This document shows positions 1 through 11,301 of a DNA stretch of 34,304 nt, piece after piece. Every line of letters starts with the position of its first letter. The stretch's first letter is position 1. Below the pieces are notes generated by a model. The model ran no database searches and was not told where the DNA came from. It was given only the letters and a program-made list of their open reading frames with translations. The stretch is from Anaerolineae bacterium (lineage in GTDB: Bacteria; Chloroflexota; Anaerolineae; B4-G1; SLSP01): positions 1 to 34,304 of the forward strand of contig JALXBP010000144.1 of NCBI GenBank assembly GCA_026991395.1, read 5' to 3'. A program made the translations under genes and the position numbers.

Positions 1-276
1 GAGTATCTCTACGTCGCCCTGGAAGATGCCGTTCCGCTGGAGGAGGGAGAGTATTACCTCCATCAACTGGAAGGGATGGAGGTCTTCACGGAGGAGGGGG
101 AAGCCTTGGGGACGATCGTCGAGGTACTCTCCATTCCCGGCGCGAACGACGTGTACGTCGTCCACGGCCTGCGGGGGGAGGTGCTCATCCCGGCCATCCG
201 CGAGGTGGTGAAAACTCTGGATATCGAATCATCCCGTATGGTGATCCGCCCTCTTCCCGGTCTGCTGGAGACGTAA
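1..276 (+). CDS. rimM: Ribosome maturation factor RimM, C-terminal part (5' truncated by window)
   Basis: Reading frame 1 is open from the first base to a TAA at 274-276 and gives the last 91 residues of a protein. The segment YYLHQLEGMEVFTEEGEALG followed by a Val/Ile-rich strand, NDVYVVHG and EVLIPAIREVV is the PRC-barrel half of RimM, which binds ribosomal protein S19 and assists maturation of the 30S head. The N-terminal RimM domain lies outside the window. The protein ends LPGLLET, the usual RimM end (a Leu-Pro-Gly-Leu type tail). It is followed 43 bases later by dprA on the same strand. The family call is from motif recall; no competing family fits. Confidence 0.88.
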   Translation, partial: EYLYVALEDAVPLEEGEYYLHQLEGMEVFTEEGEALGTIVEVLSIPGANDVYVVHGLRGEVLIPAIREVVKTLDIESSRMVIRPLPGLLET

Positions 277-319
277 ACATCTTTTCCCTTGGGTCTCCTG
301 AGCCGCCGCGGAAGGGGGG

Positions 320-1408
320 ATGATGGCAGGGGATCTGCGTTACTGGCTGGGATTCAATGCCGTGCGCGGCATCGGGCCTGTCCGCCTGCGCCACCTGATC
401 GAGCTTTTCGGCAGCGTGCAGGCGGCCTGGGAAGCGCCGGAGGCGACCCTGCGTCAGGTCGGCCTGGAACGGCGGGCACTGGAGAACTTTCTGCAAGCAC
501 GCCGCACCCTCGATCTGGATGCCCTCCTCCGCCATCTGCAGGCAACCCCCTTTCGCGCCCTCACTTGGGACGATGAGGATTACCCCGCCCTGCTGCGCGA
601 GATCGCCGCCCCGCCGCCGCTCCTCTTCGTCTGGGGCGAGGTCGGCGCGGAGGATCGCTGGGCCGTGGCGCTCGTGGGGACCCGTCGGGCGACGACCTAC
701 GGGCGGGAGGTCGCCCATCGCCTGGGTACGGCGCTGGCCCGCCAGGGCGTTACCGTCGTCAGCGGACTGGCCCGCGGGATCGACGCCATCGCCCACCGAG
801 CCGCTCTGGAGGCCGGAGGCCGGACGATCGCCGTCCTGGGCAGTGGCCTCGACCGCCTCTATCCGCGCGAGCACCGCAAACTGGCCGCCCAGATCGCCGA
901 GCATGGCGCGGTGATCAGCGAGTACCCCTTGGGTATGCCGCCGGAAGCGGGCAACTTCCCGCCGCGCAACCGCATCATCAGCGGGCTGAGCCGCGCCGTC
1001 GTCGTCGTGGAGGCGGGGATCAAGAGCGGGGCACTCATCACCGCCGACTACGCCGCCGAGCAGGGCCGCGACGTCTTCGCCGTACCGGGGAGCATCCTCA
1101 GCCCGGCCTCGGCGGGGTGCAATCGGCTCATCCGTGATGGCGCTGCTGTCGTTACGGAGGCGGAGGACATCCTGCTCGCCTTGGGCTGGGAGCGCGTGGC
1201 CGAGGCCCGCCGCGTGCAGGCGGCCTTGCCCTCGACCCCGACGGAGGCGCTCATCCTGCAGCAGCTGGCCGAGGGGCCGTTGCACGTGGACGAGGTGGCG
1301 AGACGCTGTTCGCTCCCCGCCGCCGAGGTAAGCAGCACCCTCGTCGTGATGGAGTTGAAGGGGCTGGTGCGGCAGGTTTCGCCCTTGCACTACGTCGCCC
1401 TCGTCTGA
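320..1408 (+). CDS. dprA: DNA processing protein DprA/Smf
   Basis: A 362-residue protein of usual DprA length. The N-terminal 60 residues resemble the helix-hairpin-helix/SAM-like part (NAVRGIGPVRLRHL). The Rossmann-like DprA core begins near residue 115: GTRRATTYGRE (G120), then GLARGIDAIAH, VLGSGLDRLYPREH, PPRNRIISGLS and KSGALITADYAAEQGRDVFAVPG. The last 60 residues look like the DprA winged-helix domain. DprA binds single-stranded DNA and loads RecA during natural transformation; in many non-competent bacteria it is kept without a proven role. The start is ATG 320, preceded by a purine-rich GGAAGGGGGG; ATG 323 is equally possible. It is probably co-transcribed with the next gene (23-base gap). 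Confidence 0.95.
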   Translation: MMAGDLRYWLGFNAVRGIGPVRLRHLIELFGSVQAAWEAPEATLRQVGLERRALENFLQARRTLDLDALLRHLQATPFRALTWDDEDYPALLREIAAPPPLLFVWGEVGAEDRWAVALVGTRRATTYGREVAHRLGTALARQGVTVVSGLARGIDAIAHRAALEAGGRTIAVLGSGLDRLYPREHRKLAAQIAEHGAVISEYPLGMPPEAGNFPPRNRIISGLSRAVVVVEAGIKSGALITADYAAEQGRDVFAVPGSILSPASAGCNRLIRDGAAVVTEAEDILLALGWERVAEARRVQAALPSTPTEALILQQLAEGPLHVDEVARRCSLPAAEVSSTLVVMELKGLVRQVSPLHYVALV

Positions 1409-1431
1409 GGGCGCTTTTCGTGGAGGAGGTT

Positions 1432-2517
1432 ATGGCAAACGATCATCTCTACGCGCTGATTATGGCCGGCGGGGGCGGGACGCGGCTGTGGCCGCTGAGC
1501 CGCCGCGCGCATCCCAAGCAGACGCTGCGCCTCTTCGGCGAGCGGACGATGTTCCAACTGGCGGTCGATCGCCTGCGCCCCCTTCTGCCGATGGCGCGCA
1601 TCTTCGTCGTGACCGCCGCCGAGCAGGTGGCCCCCTTGGCGGCACAGGTGCCCGACCTGCCGCGCGAGAACTTCATCATCGAACCGATGGGACGCGGGAC
1701 GGCTCCCTGCATCGGCCTCTCGGCGCTCCACCTGCGCCGACGCGATCCGGAGGCGGTGATGGCCGTCCTCACCGCCGACCACTTCATCCGCCGCGAGGCG
1801 ACATTCCGCGAGGCGCTCTTGGCGGCGGCGCAAGTTGCCGAGGAGGGCTACCTGGTAACCTTGGGCATCGAACCGACCTACCCCGCCACCGGCTACGGCT
1901 ACATCGAGCGCGGGGCGTTGCTGGAGGAGGTCAGCGACTTCCCCGTCTATCGCGTGGCGCAGTTCCGCGAGAAGCCCGACGCGGCCACCGCGATGGCCTT
2001 CCTCGCCGACGGGCGCTACTCGTGGAACAGCGGGATGTTCATCTGGAAGGTTTCCCGCATCCTGGATGAGATGAGACGCCTGATGCCCGACCTGGGCGCG
2101 ACGTTGGCGGAGCTTTCGGCGGCGCTGGAGGGGGAGAACTACGAGGCGCGGTTGTCCCATCTTTGGCCGCAGGTGCGCAAGGAGACGATCGACTACGGTG
2201 TGATGGAGCGCGCGCAGCGTGTCGCCGTCCTGCCGGTGGAGATGGGCTGGTCGGACGTGGGAAGCTGGGCCGCGGTGATGGCCCTGCACGAGGCCGACGA
2301 GGCGGGCAACGTCAGCCTGGGCGAGCATCTTGCGGTGGCGACGGAGCGGACGATGGTCTTCGCCGAGGGGAAGAGGCTGATCGCTACCGTCGGCGTGCGC
2401 GACCTGATCATCGTGGATACGCCCGATGCGCTGCTCGTGACGACGCCGGAGGCTTCCCAGCAGGTGCGAGAGGTCGTCCGTCGCCTGCGTGAGCACGGGC
2501 GGGAGGATGTGCTATAG
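1432..2517 (+). CDS. manC: Mannose-1-phosphate guanylyltransferase (GDP-mannose pyrophosphorylase)
   Basis: The protein has 361 residues if it starts at ATG 1432. That start has GGAGG at 1422-1426 with 5-base spacing; a GTG at 1420 in the same frame would add four residues and is less likely. The nucleotidyltransferase signature MAGGGGTRLWPLSR lies at residues 11-24, followed by HPKQTLRLFGERTMFQ, the FIIEPMGRGTAPCIG segment, the LTADHFI metal-binding region, FREKPD and WNSGMF. It makes GDP-mannose from mannose-1-phosphate and GTP for glycans or mannosylated solutes. The cupin isomerase domain of the bifunctional ManC/AlgA enzymes is absent, so it should be a single-function enzyme. It sits directly behind dprA, which is not a functional link. 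Confidence 0.92.
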   Translation: MANDHLYALIMAGGGGTRLWPLSRRAHPKQTLRLFGERTMFQLAVDRLRPLLPMARIFVVTAAEQVAPLAAQVPDLPRENFIIEPMGRGTAPCIGLSALHLRRRDPEAVMAVLTADHFIRREATFREALLAAAQVAEEGYLVTLGIEPTYPATGYGYIERGALLEEVSDFPVYRVAQFREKPDAATAMAFLADGRYSWNSGMFIWKVSRILDEMRRLMPDLGATLAELSAALEGENYEARLSHLWPQVRKETIDYGVMERAQRVAVLPVEMGWSDVGSWAAVMALHEADEAGNVSLGEHLAVATERTMVFAEGKRLIATVGVRDLIIVDTPDALLVTTPEASQQVREVVRRLREHGREDVL

Positions 2518-2530
2518 CGCGTCGAGCGGA

Positions 2531-2559
2531 TTTCTCTTTGCATCATCCTGTGGTATCGT
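2531..2559 (+). promoter_or_regulatory. Possible topA promoter (weak -35, extended -10)
   Basis: TATCGT at 2554-2559 is preceded by TGG, giving an extended -10. TTTCTC at 2531-2536 lies 17 bases upstream. The -35 match is poor. It is placed here because a 77-base gap separates manC from topA. Confidence 0.35.
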
Positions 2560-2594
2560 TGCGCCGGTTTGAAACTCGGCACGAGGGAGCGTGA

Positions 2595-4963
<2,369 letters not shown>

Positions 4964-4967
<4 letters not shown>

Positions 4968-4991
4968 CATTCCGCCGCTGTGTGGTATAAG
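4964..4991 (+). promoter_or_regulatory. Promoter of tRNA-Pro
   Basis: A consensus TTGACA at 4964-4969 and TATAAG at 4986-4991 are separated by 16 bases. Transcription would start near 4998, a few bases before the mature tRNA. The -35 hexamer contains the topA stop codon (4965-4967). Confidence 0.88.
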
Positions 4992-5003
4992 CTATCGCGT
5001 GGA

Positions 5004-5078
5004 CGGGGCGTGGCCCAGCTTGGCTAGGGCGCTACAATGGGGTTGTAGAGGTCGGCGGTTCAAATCCGCCCGCCCCGA
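5004..5078 (+). tRNA. tRNA-Pro (anticodon GGG)
   Basis: A full cloverleaf of 75 bases. The acceptor CGGGGCG pairs with CGCCCCG, with C1-G72 and discriminator A73 as in bacterial tRNA-Pro. The D stem is GCCC/GGGC, the anticodon stem CTACA/TGTAG with loop ATGGGGT (anticodon GGG, U33 present), the variable loop AGGTC and the T arm GGCGG/CCGCC with loop TTCAAAT. The 3' CCA is not encoded (A is followed by CTG), so it must be added by CCA-transferase. The gene reads CCC and CCT proline codons. It has its own promoter and terminator. Confidence 0.96.
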
Positions 5079-5082
5079 CTGG

Positions 5083-5110
5083 AGAGGCCGCTTTCGGGCG
5101 GCCTCTTTTT
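5083..5110 (+). terminator. Rho-independent terminator of tRNA-Pro
   Basis: A perfect 9-bp stem AGAGGCCGC/GCGGCCTCT (5083-5091, 5098-5106) with a six-base loop is followed directly by TTTT. It starts five bases after the tRNA discriminator base. Confidence 0.92.
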
Positions 5111-5117
5111 CGTGCGC

Positions 5118-5145
5118 TTTGCCCCTTTCCCCGACGCGCTATAAT
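5118..5145 (+). promoter_or_regulatory. polA promoter
   Basis: A perfect TATAAT is at 5140-5145 with TTTGCC at 5118-5123, 16 bases upstream. It sits between the tRNA terminator and polA; the expected start near 5152 leaves a leader of about 25 bases with GGAGG at 5166-5170. Confidence 0.75.
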
Positions 5146-5177
5146 CCTCTCGTCCCGACCGTAGCGGAGGCGTAGCG

Positions 5178-7931
5178 ATGAAGAAGAAAAAGCTGGTGCT
5201 GGTGGACGGCTACTCCCTTGCGTACCGCGCTTATCACGCGCTCCCGCCCAATCTGCAGACCTCGCGCGGGGAGCTGACCAATGCGGTGTACGGCTTTGCC
5301 TCGATGCTCTTCACCGTCCTGCAGGAAGAGCAGCCCGACTACATCATCGTGGCCTTTGACAAGGGGCCTTCTTTCCGCCTCCAGGATTACGAGGCCTACA
5401 AGGCCCATCGTCCGCATATGCCCGATGAGATGCGCACGCAGATGGCGCGTATCCGCGAGCTTCTGCGCATCCTGCGCATCCCCATCGTCGAGTTGGAGAA
5501 CTACGAGGCCGACGACATCATCGGCACGCTGGCGCGGCAGGCGGAGGAGGCCGGGCTGGAGGTGATCATCGTTACCGGCGACCGCGACGCGCTGCAGTTG
5601 GTGGACGAAGCGACGACCGTCCTCACCTCGGGGCGGCGCTTTTCCGATACGATCCGCTACACGCCGGAGAAGGTGCGCGAGCGGTACGGCCTCTCCCCCC
5701 GGCAACTGATCGACCTCAAGGCCCTGATGGGCGACAGTTCCGACAACATCCCCGGCGTGAAGGGCATCGGCGAGAAGGGCGGTATCAAACTGCTCCAGCA
5801 GTTCGGTTCGCTGGAGGCGATCTACGCCCGTCTCGACGAGGTGCCGACGCGCTATCGCAAGAAGCTGGAAGCAGGACGGGAGATCGCCTTCCTCAGCCGC
5901 AAGCTGGGGACGATCGTGCGAGATGCGCCGGTCAAGCTCGATCTGGAGGCGGCGGCGCAATGGAAGCACTACGACCGCCGCCGCCTGCTGGACTTCCTCC
6001 GCGAGATGGAGTTCCATTCGCTCGTCAAGCGCGTTCCAGGCCCGAAGGCATCCGAGGGAGAGGCGGGGCGGCAGCCCGCGCTCTTCGCCGAGACGGAGGC
6101 TTCTCCGCCGGGAAAGTACCACCTCGTGGCCGACGCGGAGACGCTGGCGCGTCTGGCTGCCGAGTGGCACGGGGCCGCCATGCTCACCGTGGATACGGAA
6201 ACGACCGGCACGGACAGCATGCGGGCGGCGTTGGTGGGCATCTCCCTGACCCACCGCGAGGGGGAAGCCTGGTATCTGCCGCTGCGCTCCCCGGCGGGGG
6301 AACCCGTGCTCCCTCTGGAGGCGGTGCGGCGCGTGCTCGGCCCCCTGCTGGCCGATGCGGCGCTGCCCAAGGCGGGACACAACCTCAAGTACGACCTGAA
6401 GGTGCTGCGGCGGGCCGGTCTGCCGCTGGAGGGACTGGCCTTCGACACGATGATCGCCGAGTGGGTGATCAATCCGGCCTCCCCCAATCTCGGCCTGAAG
6501 AACCTGGCGTGGGCGCGGCTGGGCATTTCGATGACGCCTATCCGCGACCTGATCGGGACGGGCAAGCAGCGCACGACGATGGACGCCGTCGCCTTAGAGC
6601 AGGTGGTGCCGTATGCCTGCGCCGATGCGGATATGGCCCATCGGCTGGTCCCCCTGCTCCGCACCGAACTGGAGGCGCGGGCGCAGTTCGACCTCTTCCG
6701 CAAGCTGGAGATGCCGCTCGTCCCCATCCTGGCGGCGATGGAGATGACGGGCGTCAAGCTCGACCTGGCCTACCTGGAGGCCCTCTCGCGCGAACTGGAC
6801 GGACGGCTTTCGGCGTTGGAGGAGAGAATCTACCGACTCGCCGGTGAGCCGTTCAACATCAACTCGACGCAGCAGCTTTCCCGCATCCTCTTCGAGAAGC
6901 TCGGACTGCCGACGCGCGGGCTGCGCAAGACGAAGAGCGGCCACTATTCCACCCGCGCGGGCGTGCTGGAGAAGCTGCGGGGTCTCCATCCCATCGTCGA
7001 GCAGATTCTGCGCTACCGCGAATTGGCCAAGCTGAAATCGACCTACGTCGATGCGCTGCCCAGATTGGTCAATCCCGAGACGGGGCGGGTGCACACGACC
7101 TTCAATCAGACGGGGACGGTTACGGGGCGGCTCTCTTCCTCCAACCCCAACCTGCAGAACATCCCCATCCGCACGGAGGAAGGGCGGCGTGTACGGCGGG
7201 CCTTCATCGCCGACGAGGGCAAGCGCTTCGTCGGCGCCGACTACTCGCAGATCGAACTGCGCGTGATGGCGCACATCTCCGGTGATGAGAACATGATCGC
7301 CGCCTTCCTGCGCGGCGAGGACATCCACGCGACGACGGCAGCGGCCATCTTCGGCGTGCCTCTGGAGGCGGTGAGCTATGAGCAGCGCCGCATCGCCAAG
7401 GCGGTCAACTTCGGGCTGATTTACGGACAGAGCGCCTACGGCCTGGCACGGCAGATCGGCGTAACGCCTGCGCAGGCCGGGGCCTTCATCGAGCGCTACT
7501 TCCAGCGCTTCCCCGGCGTCAGGGCGTATATGCACCGCATCCAGCAGGAGGCGACGACACGGGGCTACGTGGAGACGCTCTTCCACCGCCGCCGCTACTT
7601 CCCCGAGTTGATGGCGGGAAGCCGCGCGACGGCTTCGCAGCGGCAGGCGGCCCTGCGCATGGCGATCAATGCCCCCATCCAGGGGACGGCTGCGGACATC
7701 ATCAAGCTGGCGATGATCCGCCTGTGGGAGAGGCTGCACGAAGGGGCGAAGAATGCAGCGATGATCCTCCAGGTTCACGATGAGCTGATCGTCGAAGCGG
7801 GAGAGGCGGACGTCGCCGCCGTCGCCGCGCTGATCCGCGAGGCGATGGAGGGAGCGTTCGATCTCGTCGTCCCGCTCAAGGTCGATCTGGAGGTGGGGCC
7901 GAATTGGGAGGAGATGGAGCCGCCGATGTAG
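5178..7931 (+). CDS. polA: DNA polymerase I (5'-3' exo, 3'-5' exo and polymerase domains)
   Basis: A 917-residue full-length Pol I for gap filling, RNA primer removal and repair. Residues 1-290 form the 5'-3' exonuclease (LVDGYSLAYRAYHA, FDKGPSFR, ENYEADDIIGTLA, GDRDALQL, GDSSDNIPGVKGIGEKG). The 3'-5' proofreading domain appears intact: VDTETTGTD (D339, E341), HNLKYDLKVL and YACADAD supply the DEDDy residues, which many thermophile Pol I enzymes such as Taq have lost. The polymerase has motif A DYSQIELR (D688), the O-helix segment RRIAKAVNFGLIYGQSAYG and motif C QVHDELIVEA (D868). The O-helix Phe should discriminate against dideoxynucleotides. The start at ATG 5178 has GGAGG spaced 7 bases upstream. 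Confidence 0.97.
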   Translation: MKKKKLVLVDGYSLAYRAYHALPPNLQTSRGELTNAVYGFASMLFTVLQEEQPDYIIVAFDKGPSFRLQDYEAYKAHRPHMPDEMRTQMARIRELLRILRIPIVELENYEADDIIGTLARQAEEAGLEVIIVTGDRDALQLVDEATTVLTSGRRFSDTIRYTPEKVRERYGLSPRQLIDLKALMGDSSDNIPGVKGIGEKGGIKLLQQFGSLEAIYARLDEVPTRYRKKLEAGREIAFLSRKLGTIVRDAPVKLDLEAAAQWKHYDRRRLLDFLREMEFHSLVKRVPGPKASEGEAGRQPALFAETEASPPGKYHLVADAETLARLAAEWHGAAMLTVDTETTGTDSMRAALVGISLTHREGEAWYLPLRSPAGEPVLPLEAVRRVLGPLLADAALPKAGHNLKYDLKVLRRAGLPLEGLAFDTMIAEWVINPASPNLGLKNLAWARLGISMTPIRDLIGTGKQRTTMDAVALEQVVPYACADADMAHRLVPLLRTELEARAQFDLFRKLEMPLVPILAAMEMTGVKLDLAYLEALSRELDGRLSALEERIYRLAGEPFNINSTQQLSRILFEKLGLPTRGLRKTKSGHYSTRAGVLEKLRGLHPIVEQILRYRELAKLKSTYVDALPRLVNPETGRVHTTFNQTGTVTGRLSSSNPNLQNIPIRTEEGRRVRRAFIADEGKRFVGADYSQIELRVMAHISGDENMIAAFLRGEDIHATTAAAIFGVPLEAVSYEQRRIAKAVNFGLIYGQSAYGLARQIGVTPAQAGAFIERYFQRFPGVRAYMHRIQQEATTRGYVETLFHRRRYFPELMAGSRATASQRQAALRMAINAPIQGTAADIIKLAMIRLWERLHEGAKNAAMILQVHDELIVEAGEADVAAVAALIREAMEGAFDLVVPLKVDLEVGPNWEEMEPPM

Positions 7932-7948
7932 CGCCGTCCGCCCCGCGT

Positions 7949-7976
7949 TTCCTCATCTCCACGCCCGTGCTATAAT
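7949..7976 (+). promoter_or_regulatory. Promoter of the GT-C/lipid operon
   Basis: TGC-TATAAT gives a perfect extended -10 at 7971-7976. The -35 (TTCCTC at 7949-7954, 16-base spacing) is weak. It lies in the 80-base gap between polA and the next gene. Confidence 0.65.
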
Positions 7977-8011
7977 TCCCCGCAGTTTTCGGAGGAGCGG
8001 AATAGCACACT

Positions 8012-11000
8012 ATGCGCGAGGACAAAGGCGAACTGACGTGGGAGCGGTGGGAGACGGTCTTCTGGATCGTCCTGACGGTAGCAGCCCTTTTCACCCGTTT
8101 CTACATCCTCGGGGCGCGGGTGATGAGCCACGACGAGAGCCTGCACACCGAGTTCGCCTGGGACCTCTACGCCGGCAACGGCTATCGGCACAATCCGATG
8201 ATGCACGGGCCGCTGCTCTTCCATCTGGCCGCGCTGAGCTATTTTCTCTTCGGGGTGAACGATTTCGCCGCCCGCTTCTTCCCCGCCCTGGCCGGGGTCG
8301 CGCTCGTGCTGACGCCGCTCCTCTTTCGCCGCTTCATCGGGCGCAAGGGCGCGGCGGCGACAGGGCTGCTCCTCCTCATCTCCCCCTCGATCACCTACTA
8401 CTCGCGCTACATCCGCCACGACGTGTACAATATGCTCGCCGCCGTCCTGCTGTTGTGGGCGGCGTTGGCCTACGTGCAGAAGCGCGAGGATCGCTACCTG
8501 ACCGCTTTCGCCGTGGCCTTCGCCTTTCTCTTCACCACCAAGGAGACGGCGTACATCTACGCGGCGATCTTCTTCTCCTTCGCCGCGCTGATCGAGGCCG
8601 TGCCCCTGGTGGCGCTGGAAGGCGGGGCATGGCGCTATCCCCGCTTGCGCACGCTGCTCTACGCGGCGCTGATCATCGCGGTGGTGGCGCTCCTCGTCCT
8701 CGCTGTCGCTACGCGCTATGCGCAGGTGGATACGCGCAATCTCGACGAGGCGGGCAACACCCGTGCGGCGGAACTCATCCTGCCGCTGTGGGGACGGGTC
8801 GCGCGCGATCTGGTGCTGCTGTCCCTGTTGACGGCGGGCGCGGCGCTGGTGCTGGGCGTGGGCGAGGAGCGGCTGCGCCGCTCGCCCCTCTTCGACCTGC
8901 TCGTCCTCGGCGGCACCTTCCTGCTGCCGTTAGGGTCGGCCTTCTTCATTCGATTGGCGGGTGTCGATATGCTCGGCCTGGCGACGAAGCTCACGGAGGG
9001 CGATCTGCACATCTTCCTCCAGAGGGAGACGATCGTGGCGACGCTCATCGTCCTCTCTTCGCTCGCCCTTTCCGCGCTCATCGGCCTGTGGTGGCGGCGG
9101 GAACTGTGGCCGCGGCTGGCGTTGATCTACTACGTGATCTTCACGCTCTTCTACACGACCTTCTTCACCAATCCGCTGGGGTTCATCAGCGGTCTGGTGG
9201 GCAGCCTGGCCTACTGGATGGCCCAGCAGGGCGTCGAGCGGGGAGGGCAGCCGGGCTATTACTACTTCATCGTCGCGCCGCTCTACGAATACCTCATCAT
9301 CGTGCTCACGCTCGGCGGCGGTGTGGCGGCCTTCCTCCACGCCGAAAGGGGGCACTCCCGGCGATGGTTCGCGCGTCTCCTCCCCCTCTTCCTCTTCGGC
9401 TGGGCCGTGATGGCGTGGGCGGCCTACTCCATCGCCGGGGAGAAGATGCCCTGGCTGACGGTGCATCTTGCGCTCCCCGGTGCTTTCCTGGGCGGATGGT
9501 GGCTCGGACAGGTCGGTGAGCGGACGCACCTGCGACCCCGCAGGGCGGTGTGGGCCTTCGTTTTAGCCTTGCCGCTGCTGGTGGCGGGGGCCTTCTTCGT
9601 CATATCGGATGTGCCCGTCGTGCTCCAGGCGCTGCGGGGCGGTGCGCCGCCGGAAGGCTACACGCTGGCCCAGCTCGATGCCTTCGGGCAGGGGCTGGGC
9701 GGCCTGGTGGCCTCTCTCCTTTCGGCGCTCGCGATCCGCTATGCCGTCCGCCGACTGGGGGAGGAGGCCGATCGGCTCGTGCTGGCCGTCGTCGTGCTGA
9801 GCCTGGCCCTGCTCACCGTGCGCACCGGCGTGATGCTCAACTACATCAACTACGACCTGGCCAAGGAGTTCCTCGTCTACGCCCACGGCGCTCCCGATGT
9901 GAAGGTCGCCTTGCGGCAGATCGAGGACGTTTCGTGGCGGCTGACGGGCGCTCCCCACGATGTGAAGGTGGCCTACGGCGAAGATGGCTCCTGGCCTTTC
10001 TCGTGGTACCTCAACCCCCACTACCCCAATCGGTACTACTACGGCACGACGCCGGATGCGACGCAGTTGCTCGATTGCCCGGTCATCATCGCCGGATGGG
10101 CGCAGTGGGATGCGGTGGATGCCATCGTGGGGGATGATTACCTCCACTACGACTACACCTACCTCTGGTGGCCGATCGAGGATTACAAGGGCTTGACTTG
10201 GGAGCGCATCCGCGGCGCGTTGAGCGATGCACGGATGCGCCACGCGCTCTGGCAGATCATCTGGTGGCGGGACTACCACGAGTACGCCGAACTGACCGGC
10301 AAGGAGATCACCCTGAAGCACTGGCCTTACCGCAAGGATTTCCGGCTCTACGTGCGGCGGGATGTGGCGGAGGAGGTCTGGTCGTACCGCTTGGGCGGCG
10401 GGGACGAGGGGGCGGAGACGTCCTACGATCCCTATGAGGGCTGGGCGCGTTCCCTGCCCCTGGCGGGGATGATCGGCCTGACGGGCGGGCAGCCGCGCGA
10501 TCTGGCCGTTGCCGAGGACGGGTCGATCTACGCCGCCGACACGGCGGGCCATCGTATCTGGCACGTCAACGCTCAGGGGAGCGTGCTGGCGCTGTGGGGC
10601 GGTCAGGGCAGCGAGTCGGGGCAGTTCCAGGAGCCGTGGGGCATCGCCCTGGACGGCGAGGGGCATCTCTACGTGGCCGACACGTGGAATCACCGCATTC
10701 AGGTTTTCGACGGGCAGGGCGGCTTCCTGCGCCAGTGGGGCGAGGAGGGGGAGGCCGCGCGCGGGACCGGCGGTGGTCTCTTCTTCGGCCCGCGCGATGT
10801 GGCCGTGGCGGCGGATGGGCGCGTCTACGTGGCCGATACGGGGAACAAGCGCGTGCAGGTCTTCGACCCCGACGGCACCTTCCTCTTCGACTTCGGGGGC
10901 GGCGGGCAAGCGCCGGGGCTGCTCAACGAGCCGGTGGGTTTGCTCTTCGACGCGCAGGGCGATCTCTGGATCGCCGATAGCTGGAACCGGCGGGTGCAGC

Positions 11001-11299
11001 GCTTCGACGCGGAGGGGCGTTTCATCACCACGTGGCCCGTGGTAACGTGGAACCCGCTCGATCCGCTGGACAAGCCCTTCCTCGCCGTGGACGGAGCCGG
11101 CCACATCTACACGACCGACATCGAGCATCGGCGCGTCCTCGTCTTCAATGCGGAAGGCGGCCTGCTGTGGACGCTCGGCCCGACCTTCGACGGGGGCGCA
11201 TTCGCCTCGGTCGGTGGGGTGGCCGTCCATGAGGGCATCCTCTACGTGAGCGACCCGCAGGCGGGACGCATCGATCTCTTCTCCCTGCTCAGGCCGTAG
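8012..11299 (+). CDS. TIGR03663/Agl23-like GT-C membrane protein fused to a six-blade NHL propeller
   Basis: A 1095-residue protein. The N-terminal half is polytopic, with about a dozen hydrophobic segments. Its first extracytoplasmic loop carries the acidic motif SHDES (residues 39-43), as in GT-C glycosyltransferases that use polyprenyl-phosphate sugars, followed by TEFAWDLYAGNGYRHNP and HGPLLFHL. This matches the family named flippase activity-associated protein Agl23 (TIGR03663). Residues about 600-800 are soluble and aromatic-rich. Residues about 820-1095 hold six NHL-type repeats (for example PWGIALDGEGHLYVADTWNH), probably an extracellular beta-propeller. Role inferred: transfer of a sugar on the outer membrane face, with the propeller binding a glycan or protein. 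The substrate is unknown. First gene of a five-gene run. Confidence 0.82.
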   Translation: MREDKGELTWERWETVFWIVLTVAALFTRFYILGARVMSHDESLHTEFAWDLYAGNGYRHNPMMHGPLLFHLAALSYFLFGVNDFAARFFPALAGVALVLTPLLFRRFIGRKGAAATGLLLLISPSITYYSRYIRHDVYNMLAAVLLLWAALAYVQKREDRYLTAFAVAFAFLFTTKETAYIYAAIFFSFAALIEAVPLVALEGGAWRYPRLRTLLYAALIIAVVALLVLAVATRYAQVDTRNLDEAGNTRAAELILPLWGRVARDLVLLSLLTAGAALVLGVGEERLRRSPLFDLLVLGGTFLLPLGSAFFIRLAGVDMLGLATKLTEGDLHIFLQRETIVATLIVLSSLALSALIGLWWRRELWPRLALIYYVIFTLFYTTFFTNPLGFISGLVGSLAYWMAQQGVERGGQPGYYYFIVAPLYEYLIIVLTLGGGVAAFLHAERGHSRRWFARLLPLFLFGWAVMAWAAYSIAGEKMPWLTVHLALPGAFLGGWWLGQVGERTHLRPRRAVWAFVLALPLLVAGAFFVISDVPVVLQALRGGAPPEGYTLAQLDAFGQGLGGLVASLLSALAIRYAVRRLGEEADRLVLAVVVLSLALLTVRTGVMLNYINYDLAKEFLVYAHGAPDVKVALRQIEDVSWRLTGAPHDVKVAYGEDGSWPFSWYLNPHYPNRYYYGTTPDATQLLDCPVIIAGWAQWDAVDAIVGDDYLHYDYTYLWWPIEDYKGLTWERIRGALSDARMRHALWQIIWWRDYHEYAELTGKEITLKHWPYRKDFRLYVRRDVAEEVWSYRLGGGDEGAETSYDPYEGWARSLPLAGMIGLTGGQPRDLAVAEDGSIYAADTAGHRIWHVNAQGSVLALWGGQGSESGQFQEPWGIALDGEGHLYVADTWNHRIQVFDGQGGFLRQWGEEGEAARGTGGGLFFGPRDVAVAADGRVYVADTGNKRVQVFDPDGTFLFDFGGGGQAPGLLNEPVGLLFDAQGDLWIADSWNRRVQRFDAEGRFITTWPVVTWNPLDPLDKPFLAVDGAGHIYTTDIEHRRVLVFNAEGGLLWTLGPTFDGGAFASVGGVAVHEGILYVSDPQAGRIDLFSLLRP

Positions 11300-11301
11300 C
11301 G

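Noticed and set aside
9563-11230. A 555-codon minus-strand frame opposite the NHL region
   Set aside because: It mirrors the repeat structure of the real gene, has no ribosome site and no recognisable domain.
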